Assembly (NCBI GenBank): GCA_013398015.1
Contig: VZRR01007718.1
Location: 272,606-336,605 of the forward strand
Direction: 5' to 3'
DNA: 64,000 bases
DNA from: Oreocharis arfaki
Taxonomy: Eukaryota > Chordata > Aves > Passeriformes > Paramythiidae
Shown here: piece after piece, positions 1 through 12,253 of the stretch
How positions within the stretch are numbered: position 1 is the stretch's first letter
Layout of the letters: each line of letters opens with the position of its first letter
Notes under the pieces: model-generated
What the model was told of the DNA's origin: nothing
The model's database searches: none
Seen by the model: only the letters and a program-made list of their open reading frames with translations
Translations under genes and position numbers: made by a program

Positions 1-3000
1 AGCATAAAGAGTTTAATGAAATAAATACACAAGTCAAGTGGGTGGGTTAGTAGACAAATGCTTTTTAAATCAATGGAGAATTTACTACCATATTTTGCAG
101 GTGTGACATGAGATGAATTTTAAGGCAGAACTGACAGTGTTGCTGCTTTGTAATATTTATTTTGCACTCCTGAAGATCAGTACTACCAGTGAGAAGCATT
201 TGAAGATACTTGATACATTATGAAGAAGGGCAAGTGGAATTTCACAAATCCTTTTTTTCCCAAAAAAATGCTGCATATGCATTTCAAGAAATGCCACAGA
301 AAGTTTATACGTAGATACAAGACCACAATATTTGAAGGATTTTAGATTTTAATCCAGGTGTTAGTGCAGGTCCAAAAAGAGACAAAAATATGTGCTCTCA
401 TTCACATGTGATTTAAGTGCTAACAGTGTTTCCATAATCCATAGAAATAAATTATTAATTTTAACACGTAAGATCCTTTTTGCTCTTGCCCAAAGTCTGG
501 TATATTCATCTAGTAGTCTTCAAGGTAAGTATTCTACTTTTCTTTACCCCAAAAATGCACGTGTACTGGCTTAATATATTATTGCTTGTTGATAAGATGC
601 ATGATTTTGTGAAGGTGCTTTTGTGAACTTTTGAATCTGCTGACACGATCCAGAAAGACCAAGTCAATACTGTCCTTTGCATCCTCTCTTGCTGACCATA
701 AAGGACATAAAATGCAGTAAATTGCTATGGTATTTTATCATGAAACTGAAATATTATCATCTTCAGAAAGAAGTACAGATAGAAAGAAAATAGTAACACA
801 CGCTTTTTGTAAGCTTAAATTCACGTGAGAATATCTCCAAAAATTAATGCTGCAAAACTTCCACGAATTTGACTCTCATAGATATGTGGTGCAGCCCTAT
901 TTATGTTCATCATCTCATTATATTGAAGCATAGGAATTAAACAGAGGAAAAATCATACACATGATTCTTAGTGGTTTTCTTGGTAAACCTTAGATCTTCT
1001 GCATATTCTCAGCTTTCCCATGGGACAGACGAAAACTGAAGAAACAATCACATAAACTAGAAAGAAAGTTTTGCTTTCTCCTTAACAGTTTCTCTATTTT
1101 TATTAGATATCAGAGTATTTGCAAAATTCAAGGGTTTGAGTTGCAGTCAGGATATCTTAAATTTACTATTTGAATAGTACAGAAAGAAATTGATAAGGAA
1201 TATATTTCTAGTTCCTTCAGAGAAATTTTTCCTAAAAAATCTGATAAACTACTAGCTGAACTATGCCTACTAAAATTCTTACTTGGTGATTTGTATTTAA
1301 AAATAAAATGCAGGCTTTCTGGCATACAACTTATTCCTGACAGTGTTCTCTTTTCTTTCTAAAGCAATGATAATCAAATTTTATTAACTATGTTTGCCAC
1401 AAAACTCTAAATCCCATTTTCCTTCTGTGTTGGATTTCTGCATATGACTGTATTAATTCAAATTTAAGCAGTTCTGTATTTATTTATTTATGTATATGCT
1501 TTCAAAAATTAAAGATAAATTATGCTCTTCAATGACCTATAAATGCAGCATCCAGATCTATGTCTCTGGCAGGACTACTCTTAGAGAATCAAAGCTGTAG
1601 TTAGATCAGATAAATTTATCTTGGCACAACACTGTGCAAGTTCATAAACTTAGGTGACTATGATCTGTAAGCAGTCAATTTCTCTTGACATTGAGAAAAA
1701 CTGCAAGAAGAAAAGTGCAAACAAAAAAAAGAGCCCACATAACTATAGCATTGACTGTCTTATTTTCAAGGTTACAGGAAGATCAAGATTTAAATTTCTA
1801 TTTGGAACCTCTGGGTCACAAATCATAAGGGAGGGCTCACGGTTAGAGACTGGGGCTCTCCTTATCCCTACAGCTGCCTGCAGAAGAAAATATAGAGTTG
1901 CTGCTTTGATTGCACACCTCAAAGAGGAAAGGGAAAAGCATGCAGGAGTGAAAAGAAGCTGTGCTGACAAAGAGGTGAAAAAGCTGGTGAGAAGAAACTC
2001 CAGACTCCAGAAAGAAGTCTTTTGTTAGTGATCATATTTAAACATAAAGGCTGACTTGTTTCAAAAGCAGTAGAGGGGAAGGTGGGTCAGGCAGCTGAAA
2101 ATATAATTGTTGTCACTGAGAGGGCTCTCAAGTGCTGAGCTGCCCAGTGATGCTGCCCTGTCCTGGTATCATCTCAGAACGACTTCACGGCTGCCCTTCA
2201 GCCACGCTTTGGTTGTCCTCTGGAAGTACAGCTGTCTGCACGGGTCAGTGTTCGCCCTGCCACAGTCATCCTGGGGGATGTCAAGGAGCTAAAGCAGGGT
2301 GTGGGACTCTACACAGGTTTGGTTCATGCACACAGCATATGTTCTCATGCATGAATTGTTTCTTTAACATACCAACTGCTTCAGCCAGCTTCAGTCAACA
2401 GGAAAGGAAAGCAACTAAGAGAGCAAGAGAACCATAAAATCTGAATGAGGCCCCAGGAAAGCGAAGCAATCCACAGTCGTAATTGTCAGCTGTTCTCTCA
2501 GTCTGGAAGGAATCTTACTGTCTTCTTAACCTACTTTGAAAGATCAGGCTTTGCGACTTTGAAAACAGAAGAATTGTTATCACAGAGCATAATATCGAGT
2601 TGACTGTCCTCCATTAACTACTTTAAGTAACTTACTGTAGCTGTAGTTAGTTAATATTGCTTCTTATTAATATGACCTGTTTCCACCTAAATCTGGAAAA
2701 CCTTCATGTGTAAAACTTTACAATGATTTATCCTACTGTCAATGGTGGGTTTTGTTTTTGGTTTTTTTTTTTGAGTTTTAGATTGCTATTTTTAAAAGAA
2801 AATGGTATTTGTGAGAGTATAGATAAAGTAAATTTCCAAAGTCAGACATTGCAGCATATTCAATTCCTTTTCCAGTCATGTCTCCCTGGTGATGAGGTAG
2901 GGAACTCAGAATCATTATTAAATAGAAACATATATGTAAATGAATTGATGTATCACAAGATAAACAGTAAAAAGTATTATATAACATAGAGAGATCATGT

Positions 3001-4322
3001 TTAAAGTTCAGATTTAAATTTATGTACACATATTTAGACTTGCCCGTGGACAAGATTTTCATATTACTACTTGGAAAAAAAAAAAGTTATTACTTGAAAA
3101 TTACTTGATCTACATACCGCATGTCTCCTAAAAAACTCATTTATTGCAGAAACAGAATGTTCCTCAGAGCCGTCATGCTGCTTACTTCTTATAAAATATA
3201 CATATTAAGGAAGATGTTTTAATACTGTTATCTGTGAGCTTCAGAAAGTTGTTCTGAGTTATCTGGCAATATTCCTCACTTTTAAGTTCTGTGAAGAACA
3301 AGATTTGACATAAAACACCATGCAGCATGTGTTGTCAAACTGAGCTTTCCCAGGCAATTATTTTCTGAAACTAACAGGTTGAATGTTGAGGATTGTTTTA
3401 ATGATGCTCACTGCTGTCAAGAAGTACAATAATAAATTTCCAAATTTAGCATTTCAATTAGAAGTGACTGCCAAAAGTCCCCATCATCTAGTCCAACATG
3501 CCTTTCTTTCTGCTTGATTTGGCTCCATTCTTATTTCTGTGTTTCTCCAGTGAGTTCTGCCATTCAAAACTGGCTAGAAGCAGTAGGTGAAATTAAAAAC
3601 TCACTTTAAAATTAATAAAAAAAATTTTTGACCTTAGTATTATAAAAATTCAGCACAACGTATAATTAGAACTGAAAAGAGTTGTGTTATTTGATAGTCA
3701 AAATTCGTCCAAATATTTTGGTTTTTTTCCCCATTCAGGGTGTCTCTGCTACCTCCCAGATATTATATGGTCTCATGTTTTTAAGATTTTATCTAAGAAC
3801 ATTGTAGAGTAAGGGTCACTCTATCATTCAAAATGCATTGAAAATAAGTTATTTCTAGTATCTGCCATTTCAGGTGATAGAATTGATTTTTAGACAAATC
3901 TTTCTTTTGAAAAAGGGGAATAACCTGACATATATAATGGTGTGTTCCAACAAAGGCTAATATTTAGAAAAAAGAGAGGCGTTGTCTACTCCTTTTTTGC
4001 ATCCGTCTTTCAAAGTTCTGGTACGATAACAACTATGATTAACAGTAATAATAATTTATTTCTTTTTGAATCAGGAATCTCTTTTGCTGTTGTGCAATAG
4101 CTCAGAAACATCACTTTCATATTCTGTCCAGTTCCCAAAAGAAAAATACGAAACCTTTACTTAGTACTGAATCAGTATCTATACCACAGGTTTGAGTACC
4201 AAATATAACCTATTGGGGCTTTAGAAGGGAGGTGGTGTCATGATGACTATGAAACCAGGAATGTAAACAGAGAAAATGCCTGCATCCTGTGCCAAGGTAT
4301 AAAAACAAAAACCTTGAATTTT
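1..4322. other. Unique AT-rich DNA, no gene seen
   Basis: No recognisable repeat or exon is seen. A 124-codon plus-strand frame at 1654-2028 opens with GTG, is lysine-rich and has no recognisable domain, so I treat it as chance. A GC-richer patch at about 2100-2320 stands out from its surroundings but matches nothing I know; its two overlapping short frames are not protein-like. Short poly-T runs such as the one near 2762 are ordinary. Confidence 0.6.
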
Positions 4323-4323
4323 G

Positions 4324-4354
<31 letters not shown>

Positions 4355-4400
4355 ATGTATGTGTGTATATACATATATATATATATACATATACATATAC
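4323..4400. repeat. TA/TG dinucleotide microsatellite
   Basis: The tract starts as (TA)n, passes through GTAT/GTGT steps and returns to TATA and CATA units, so its two halves are partly self-complementary and could fold. A minus-strand 75-codon frame across it, made of alternating Tyr and Ile, is a by-product of the repeat. Confidence 0.9.
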
Positions 4401-7400
4401 TTGCATTTTAAAAACAGAATAGACAACCAGATAAAGAATTATGTACAATTTTTCTCTGTGTTAAAGATGGTTTGAGCTAGAAAACCAATAAGCTATTCCT
4501 AATATCTATTAGGAAAACAGTGTAGAAGCATTGCACACAGAATAATAGTCTGAAATGCACTGCATTTTTTAATTTTTATTCTTTTGTGACTTAGGTTCTG
4601 CTCACTATTTTCACGGTTTCCAATGTGTTAACAGTGAGTACAGGAAGATCACTAGTTTCACAGAATGACAAAGATGCTGTTTTTATATAATATTCTGTCT
4701 GATTAAAAAATAGATTTCCAAAAGAACATAGGATGCTTACACTAGACTGAAAGCTACAGTTACTTAGGGAAGTGAGATACATCTTCACTTTCAAATTATT
4801 CACCCAAATATAGGCCTTCATTTCATATATTAGACACTAGTGTGCTTCTTTAAGGAAGGGGGAAAAATGTTGGAAAACCCACCAAGAAATGCGTGAAACG
4901 AGTTGTCAAAACATTGTTTTGATATAAGAGCAATATGAAAAGTTCTTCAAATGTTCAATCAACAGAGGTGAAAAAAAAAATAGAAAACAATAAGGTATCT
5001 TCTGTATACTTCCTAATTTTCAGTGTTTGGTTTGATAAATTTTCTTCATATGTATTCAGGATTTTTTAATGGAAAATTGTGTTTGATAAGTTCATGGAAG
5101 CAATAACTAACGTTGACTGTATATACATGGTGCAGCGCTGCAATAATATAGAGTACTTTTAAGAGTACTTTTAAGAGTACTTTAAAAGTAAACTGTACTT
5201 TTTATGAGTACAATAACCCCCCTAATGTGTAATCCTTGATGCCTCTTTACCCTGAAGAGCCACAGCTAGATAAGAAAGACCATTAATTTTAGACAGTTGC
5301 AACAGATACATTTGCCCTATTAAAAACCATCTTCAGCATTTTTATGAATTTATATCTACAATAAGGAACACTGTATAATTTTAGAGAAGATATCAGATTA
5401 AAATAGAGATGATACTCTTAAGATAAGAATCTGTCTTCTATTAATGAAACATATTTTTGATGTAGCAGTGTACATTCCCTTCAGATTTTTTTTTAATATA
5501 AAAATAATCATATAAAGAGATAGCTCTTGTAATGATAGAATTTGATGCCCAGAGGTATAAAGTGCAGATTTTGTATTTCTTTTGTAACTCAGATTACTGA
5601 TATTATCAGGAGTGGGTGGTTTAGATTTAGAAGTTATAGAAGAGTAAATACTGACATAAGAGTTACAGGAAAGATCTTGCAATGGATCAGAGTACAGAAA
5701 AATAAAGTTCTATTTAAAGCATTCATTTCCTTCAAATAAATTTCTTCTCATCAGAAAAGTGAATGCTGCCATTAAAAAACGCAAGGTTGCTCTCCATCCC
5801 TTTTTACAGAGCAGACATTTATGAATGTATTTGATGGTGCAGTCGAGGTCTATTTAAAAAATATGTGACTTCTTCAAGATATTGTGTGATTGCTATGTAC
5901 TCTTTGTACACAGAGTACAAATGAGAAAAAGACCTTTCTTTTCTGTAGGGCATACCCCCAGGAAAACAAATTTTAAATCATTACTATAAAGGATGAAAAT
6001 TGCCTTAAAATCTGGAAAAGTAATTTTGCAGATCAAACGATTGCCTGTATCAGTAGCATGTCATATGTTGATTTTGGTGTGTCAGAATATATTTTAACTA
6101 ACAAGAAGTCAGAAATCTAAATTATTTAAGTGAATATATTTGAAGTCTATAATCTCTATTCGTCATCTTGCTTTAGCTGTTGAATATTATAGGCAAAGAA
6201 AGGATGCAGCAAACTCAGATAAAATCCTATTAAAATGCAAATGACATGAATTTCTAGATAATGAAGTATGCATTAAGCTTGGAACGCTAATGACCATAAT
6301 AGCAAAAGGTATATGGCATGTTTTATGCACTTAGATGAACGTATTGACATAATTATAGAGATTTTGTATTCTTTTTGCCACAAAACTAACTTAGAGTTTT
6401 AGACTCCCATTTTTTTATCTGCATATTTGTTTTATTTTTCAGTTTATACAAAATACTTTTGACCAACATAAAGATTCTCAGATATCAACAGCCACTTTTG
6501 AAGATTTTTGGGAACCCTAAAAAAAGACTTTTTTTTTCACTGAGTCAAACGCAAATAACTCAAGTTTGCACTAGGCACATAGTTGGATTCTGCATTTGAC
6601 TCGCATTTCAAGTGATGACTGCTGTTACTTTTTTCAAAGGAAAAGGAGGCAACCATTAAGACACTTTGAAAACATCATTTCCTCTCTGTCAGCTTTTCCG
6701 AATTTTGTAATTTCTATGGTCTTTCAGCTGGTTTTGATCCCTAGTTAATCTAAACTCTCCTACCTCTAACCATTACCTCAATAATGAGCTTGTTCTTTAC
6801 AAAAGAGGCTTTTCCTTTCATTTCAGTCCATTAGTAAAGAGTCAACCAAGGCAGAATTTCTCTTTGTTAAGCTGGCAATTTTTTTTGAAATGGAAGTATA
6901 AAGCTACTCTCAGGATTGTATATTTAGAAACCTGCAAAATTCTTTTCATACAGCATTTTTGATGAATGTCACATGAATCACACCCAAAAGTGAATCAAAT
7001 CATCATAAACTTAATGGATTTAACTGTGAAATATCTACTAATAATGAAAATATAACCTTGCGTAGCCTTTACCTGTGAGGCCACCTTGTGAAATGCAAAC
7101 TTGAAGGGCCAGTCACAGGGGTCTGTCAGGGGTATGTGAGGTAAGATCAGGGAAAAAAAATATTCTGATCATACCTGTTGTGGGATCATCTTGAGGCAGA
7201 GGAGGATCTGTCAAGAAGAACAAAGGTAGGAGACCAGCATGAGGATTTAGTTTAACAAATGCCTTTTTTAACAAGCAGCTTGGGAGCTAGCATTAGTTGG
7301 AGCTGTCAATTTTTTTAAAAATTTTGTTGAATTACTTTTGTCAGAGTCCTACATTTCTCTAAGCAGTCATATTAAAAAAAAAACAAAACAACAAAACAGC

Positions 7401-7597
7401 AACTTTGAAGCATTTAGATTGCCTATGTCATACTGATTCTCATAAGTCACTACAACTACTTTGAAATATTTTTGACTACTTTCTTCTTTTATTGGACATA
7501 ATTTATTATTTTAACAATTAGAGGAATAAAAAGATACTTAACTATACCCTGCTTGATACGATTCATAGATGCAACAGATTGCTACTGTCAATATTAC
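4401..7597. other. Unique AT-rich DNA, no gene seen
   Basis: Apart from the 12-bp tandem repeat at 5151-5186, nothing is recognised. Overlapping frames of 65-94 codons near 5400-5740 run on both strands and lack any motif. The slightly GC-richer stretch at 7070-7260 is unassigned. Confidence 0.55.
5151..5186. repeat. Three copies of a 12-bp tandem repeat
   Basis: The unit GAGTACTTTTAA is repeated at offsets of 12 (starts 5151, 5163, 5175). The third copy is slightly diverged, and a partial inverted echo (AAAGTA...TACTTT) follows. Confidence 0.85.
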
Positions 7598-7826
7598 ATA
7601 GAATCATAGAAGGGTTTGTGTTTGAAGGGACCTTAAAATCGTGTATTCCCAACTTTGCTTCTATGGGTAGGGACACCTTCCACTAGACCAAGTAGTTCAA
7701 AGACCCATCCAGCCTGGCCTTGAACAGCTCCAGGGACAGGGTATCCACAACATCCCTGGGCAACCTGTTCCAGAACCTCAGCACCCTCACGATAAAGAAT
7801 TTCTTCCTAATATCTTATCTAAATAG
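7598..7826 (-). mobile_element. CR1 LINE 3'-end fragment
   Basis: Read on the minus strand this is the conserved avian CR1 tail: a TTAGGAAGAAATTCTTTA-like block, then GGAACAGGTTGCCCAGGGA, a CCCTGGAGCTGTTCAAGGCC block, the GGTCTAGTGGAAGGTGTCCC block, and the ATTCTATG terminal motif at the low-coordinate end. It is 5' truncated to about 230 bp, as is usual for CR1. The 83-codon plus-strand frame through it is antisense and not a gene. Confidence 0.93.
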
Positions 7827-10343
7827 AGAAATGGAACTGGGGACATTAACCTGCTTAGAAGGTAGGAATGGTAGCTTGTTAATAAATGGGAGAAGTGCTT
7901 GGCCAAATTGCCCTTTGAAAATAGTATTATGTCATTTATTTAGCCTGGTGCTCAGAATACTAAGAGAGTAATTGTGATGTAAAAAATTCCAGATGATTAC
8001 AGAGTTTTGAATATATTTTATATGGCCAGCACAACCTTAAAAATATTAAATAAATATTAAGACAATAAATATGGATGTAAATACTTGCTAGCCAGTGTTA
8101 TCTTTGCAGACAACTGAATTCATATATCAAACAGTATTAATTTTTCTAGTAACCTGCTCCCTTATCTAAGTCATCCATTGCTGCAACTTAGCACACAGTG
8201 ATGAAGAATCGCTCTCCTATGTCTGGTAAATTGATCTTTTTTTTAACTGAGGGTTTTTTTTTTTTTTTTTCCTGTCAAATAATCTAACTCTTGTTAACTA
8301 AAAATTATTTTGCTTGCCTTATCATTAAATGCTTAACCTATTCAGGTTTTATGTTCACAAGATCTGTAGGAAAGATATTTAGACTTAAAAGCAAATCTAA
8401 ATCATTGCATTGAAAATTCTATTGTTTTATGTAAAAGATTATTAAAGAGTAATAATTAAATAACTCTTGACAAGTAGCAACTAACGCCTTATTTTAAATT
8501 ATTTACTCTGTTTTGTGTCAAATAAAGAAAAAGAAAGCCAAGTCAATGAATCAAACTTATTCTGCAATGTTAGGCAGCAACCTTTGATTACATCTCCTTT
8601 TTTTCCATATACATTTCAGCAGAGTTGTTTAACAAAAAAAAACGAAATCCAAACATAACACTTTAAAAAGTGTAGGAGTACAGGTGGTTTTGTGTTATTC
8701 CAGCATCATCCCTGAAACAAAATCCATTGATGCAGCTATATATTTGTGACTTTTCATTTTAAAAATAAGATTCTCCAGGTGAAGCATGGAAACTACAAGG
8801 AAAGAATAAAACCTGTAAGAAAACTTGTTAATGGCTATGCAAATAGAAAGTCAACTTGAGTATTACTATGTTCTATTGCAAAAGTCCAGGGAAGTCTGTA
8901 TAGAGGTTAGGTCTTTGAAACAAGATAATCATCCAGCACCCACTGTGAGCATCTGGCCTTATCTAGATAGGGGGCATGACTGGAGTTCCTCAGAAATTTG
9001 TCTCAGCTGCTTATAAATAGAAAAATTTTCCATCCCCTAATAGCTACATTATTATGTGCTGTGAGTATGTACTGAGCTACTGGGGAGACTGAAGGAGATT
9101 TGGAAGTTATTTGGTAGAAACCTGAAAGATAAATTAAGCTTAGGACAAAAATAGGGTTGAGAAATTCAGAGAAAAACTGAACTTTGTGTTACTGGGAAAA
9201 CTGGGGCAGGGGCTCTCAGTGAGTCACTTGCTCCATCTGTCAGATTGCTCCTACATCCAACTTACATGTCTGATAGCAACCTTTTATATTTAATTGTGTT
9301 GATTTGTTTCTGGAAACAGAAGAATCAGAAATCATTTAGCCAGGGAGTGGCAAGGGCAGATGTTTATGATGTCAACAGGGATAGCACAATATTAATTAGA
9401 AGATACTAATCAAGACTAAATCCAGTAAGGGGTATTTAATCCTCTGACTACTGTTTTCACAGCTTTCTCTATTAATCTTTACACCAGATGTACTAAAGGC
9501 TTAAATGTGAAAGGTGAAATACAGAACTGCAAGGAAAACTATGTGAAAAAGACAAGTATTCACTTCATAACCTTTCAGGTCAGAAGTCCCCTAAACCACA
9601 TAGCGCAAAGATGAGCTGTCTGAATGTCTTCAAAATATTCTCAAGGTTTGGAGTGATGAAATTAAAGCTGGCAAAGTGTTTCCTTTTTTTCTTCTTTTTT
9701 TAAATTTTTTGTTATTTCTTTTAAATGGATTTCTGTTATTTTTTATTTACAGAGCTGATGAACTCAGTTAAATAATCTGTGAATCTTTTAAATAAACATT
9801 CCCTATGTGTTGCAAAATTCAAATACAGCTTCCAAATGTGCTTTTTTGGTCTTTATTTTTAATTTAATTTTCAGTGACCCATTTTATTTGTATGATCATT
9901 TATATGACTTCCACAGTAGCCGGGAAAATATGAAGTATTTCTATGAATCTTAAACATCACTGTCCTGCTATTCTTACTATCACATTCAGATACTGAAAAT
10001 ATAAAGAGGAGAAGAAGGCAATTAGGGACTCCCTCAGAAGAAGAGAAAGTTGGCGGTTTCTGGTGGTAGCAAGTCAAGATGTTCTTGCTACCTGGAACGA
10101 ACAGAGAGCGGTGGTTGAGCCTCTGGAAGCTGATGATTTTTTTGGTCGTGTTTCATCTCGTCCTCTGAACTTTTCTGACTGGTATCAAGTACTTTGTCCT
10201 TGTGTTCAGCGGAAAAAAGACCATTCCAGGACAGATACTGTTAAGGAACAGGGGTCTGTTGGGGAAGGTGAGACGGATTTTCTTCAACATTAGATAGCAA
10301 ATGTGATTTTCATTTTTGAATTCATGTAGATATATATGAATGC

Positions 10344-10375
10344 TATATACACACACACACACACATATGTATATG
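10344..10375. repeat. CA/TA microsatellite
   Basis: TATA(CA)n followed by TATGTATATG. Confidence 0.85.
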
Positions 10376-11375
10376 CATGGATTCCTCCAAAATCTGTGTG
10401 TCCAAAAGTGGACTTATAATCCTGTCTACTTCTTCTTTTATCCTCTCAGAGTCACTGAAGCCACCCAATGACCTTCTTAACCAGTGGAGTTATGTAATAA
10501 TAAGCAATTCTTTCCTTTCAGTTCTTCTTACAGGTTTATAGCAGTTTTTGGAGTCAAATGCTTCAGACTCTTTGATTTGTAGAGAAGTAACAGGTCTCTA
10601 GATGAAACCTTGCACCAATTAGATACTTAATATGAGCTTCATACTCCCAATGATCAGGTTTTCTTATATGCATATAATTTGATATGTAAATAAAATTACA
10701 TTATCTGTCTGTGCATAAATACACAAAAAAATATAGTTTCTACTGCAAGATGTATAAATTTTACTTTCACTGCTTTTGATGTGTTTTTGTCTTTTAGAAG
10801 TCCAAATGTATTAAATCACTTCAGTTTTATCTGGTATAACATTACTATAATTTGAATTTTTAAGATACATAACAGAGAGAATGTTCACAGATGTATGTAC
10901 CTCACAAGAAGTATGCAGAAATGAAAAAGCTCCTGTCTAACCCAGTGATCATCGTGCTTATTGAATGAGATTCACGACTTTTTTTCATTACATTTGTTAA
11001 ATATAACCCTATGCATGAACAGTCAGGACTAGAAAATAATTTTGTTCTAAATTTCTTCCTGTTCTTTTGAATAGGTTAAGGATAAATGTCTTTTTGAAAG
11101 ATCTGTGGAGTCTTGATCAAATTATTTTGGTGGGGTGAGTGAGTCTAAGCAAAAATTGAGATTGCTGATAAAATTCTCAATTAACAACTTATGATTTCCA
11201 TCATCATTGAGGTGGTTTCTGTTGGTTTTTTTTCTCTTGCTGTTCTATGAATTACCTATATTTCTACCGATTCATAAACAAGAGTGAAAAGTACATTTTG
11301 ACGTAAAAGTGAAGAGTGCATATTAATGTGAAATATGATATTTAAAACATCTCATATATTTTAATATCAAATTCA

Positions 11376-11381
11376 TTTATT
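11376..11381 (-). promoter_or_regulatory. Possible polyadenylation signal (AATAAA)
   Basis: TTTATT on the plus strand reads AATAAA on the minus strand, about 330 bp past the stop of the candidate exon at 11708-11871. The hexamer is common in AT-rich DNA, so the call depends on that exon being real. Confidence 0.2.
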
Positions 11382-11707
11382 CTGTTGTAAGTAGAGGTGA
11401 AATGAAGCAATGACATTTCAATCTGTATGGCATTTGGACTTCTGATTTTAACTCTGACACATAGCTGAAAGCACAAAAAGGATTTTTGCATTAAATTTGA
11501 ATTTAACCTTCACATATTATTTAGATTTACTGTCCTGGATTTGTGCTTTTTCTAGTTCTGAATGAGATAATATATTAATAACTAACATGTCAGTAAATCT
11601 GATGAGCAGATGTCATCACATCTTAGTCACTCTGTAATGAAAAAGTTAAAGAAATATTACACACTTACAATGTTAATCTAATTGCACTTTGTGTAAGTTA
11701 TCCAGCC

Positions 11708-11871
11708 TTAACTCTTGTCACAGTTTTCTTTCTTGTACAAATGGGTTTTACTTCTGAAAAAAACCATTACAGTAAATAGACCCAGTATGGTCCCAGCTAT
11801 GCTAATATTTGAAACCAAGCTGTAGCTTTTATTGGATGGATGCATGCAGTCCACTGGAAATGGATTTTCTA
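11708..11871 (-). CDS. Candidate terminal coding exon of an unidentified membrane protein
   Basis: The minus strand shows a pyrimidine-rich splice acceptor (TTAATTTCTGTTTTCAAG) at about 11889-11872, then 53 open codons and a TAA stop at 11710-11708. The peptide begins ENPFPVDCMHPSNKSY with an N-glycosylation sequon (NKS, residues 13-15). A hydrophobic span follows at about residues 17-38 (core NISIAGTILGLFTVMVFF), then a basic stop-transfer and tail (RSKTHLYKKENCDKS). That order, an extracellular stub, membrane helix and short cytoplasmic tail, is typical of the last exon of a type I membrane protein. A minus-strand AATAAA lies about 330 bp beyond the stop. I do not recognise the gene, and no upstream exon is securely identified in the window. 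The exon may be real, a pseudogene remnant, or a chance frame in AT-rich DNA. Confidence 0.35.
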
Positions 11872-12106
11872 CTTGAAAACAGAAATTAATCATAATACTG
11901 TGGCTAATTTACAACCACATCTATTCCTATATGCAAGCCTCAAAGATATATAAGAATTTCTGCAAAACAGCAGTCTCTTTCTTGCTATGTGAAAGTACAA
12001 AGGGCTATGAAACTAGAAGCCATCAAAAGGAGCTTCTTGTATGCATTAGGGTTTTAAACTGGAACTGAAGCTAGAATATGAAAAGCATTACCTCAAAGAG
12101 AAGGCA

Positions 12107-12253
12107 TTATTTCATTACAGCATAATATATAGATAGTAATTATATACTTTGTCAAGTCTATCCAGACAATATATAGTATATATACTATATATTGTCTGGG
12201 CTTTATCTATAGTAATTATATACGATATATAATTATTTCAATACAGCATAATA
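12107..12253. repeat. Perfect 38-bp palindrome nested in direct repeats
   Basis: The core at 12162-12199 is a perfect inverted repeat with no spacer; each arm is CCAGACAATATATAGTATA or its complement. On both sides lies ATAGTAATTATATAC (12133-12147 and 12209-12223) in direct orientation. Outside those lies a 22-bp direct repeat, ATTATTTC(A/T)TTACAGC-like, at 12107-12128 and 12232-12253 with one mismatch. The order is A-B-palindrome-B-A with A and B directly repeated. It carries no coding frame and matches no transposon terminus I know. Confidence 0.9.

Larger units (their letters stand above)
7827..11707. other. Unique AT-rich DNA, no gene seen
   Basis: It holds a poly-T run at 8254-8270, a CA microsatellite at about 10344-10375 and a small hairpin at 10065-10092 (GGTAGCAAG, 10-base loop, CTTGCTACC). 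If the minus-strand exon at 11708 is real, the AATAAA read on the minus strand at 11381-11376 would be a well-placed polyadenylation signal. Confidence 0.5.

Noticed and set aside
1654..2028. 124-codon plus-strand frame with a Lys/Arg-rich carboxy half
   Set aside because: Non-ATG start, no domain, another frame open on the opposite strand and no splice context.
4221..4448. Minus-strand frame rich in Tyr and Ile
   Set aside because: It is a translation of the TA/TG microsatellite.
10065..10092. 9-bp-stem hairpin that could suggest a small RNA
   Set aside because: The stem is too short for a microRNA precursor and nothing supports transcription.
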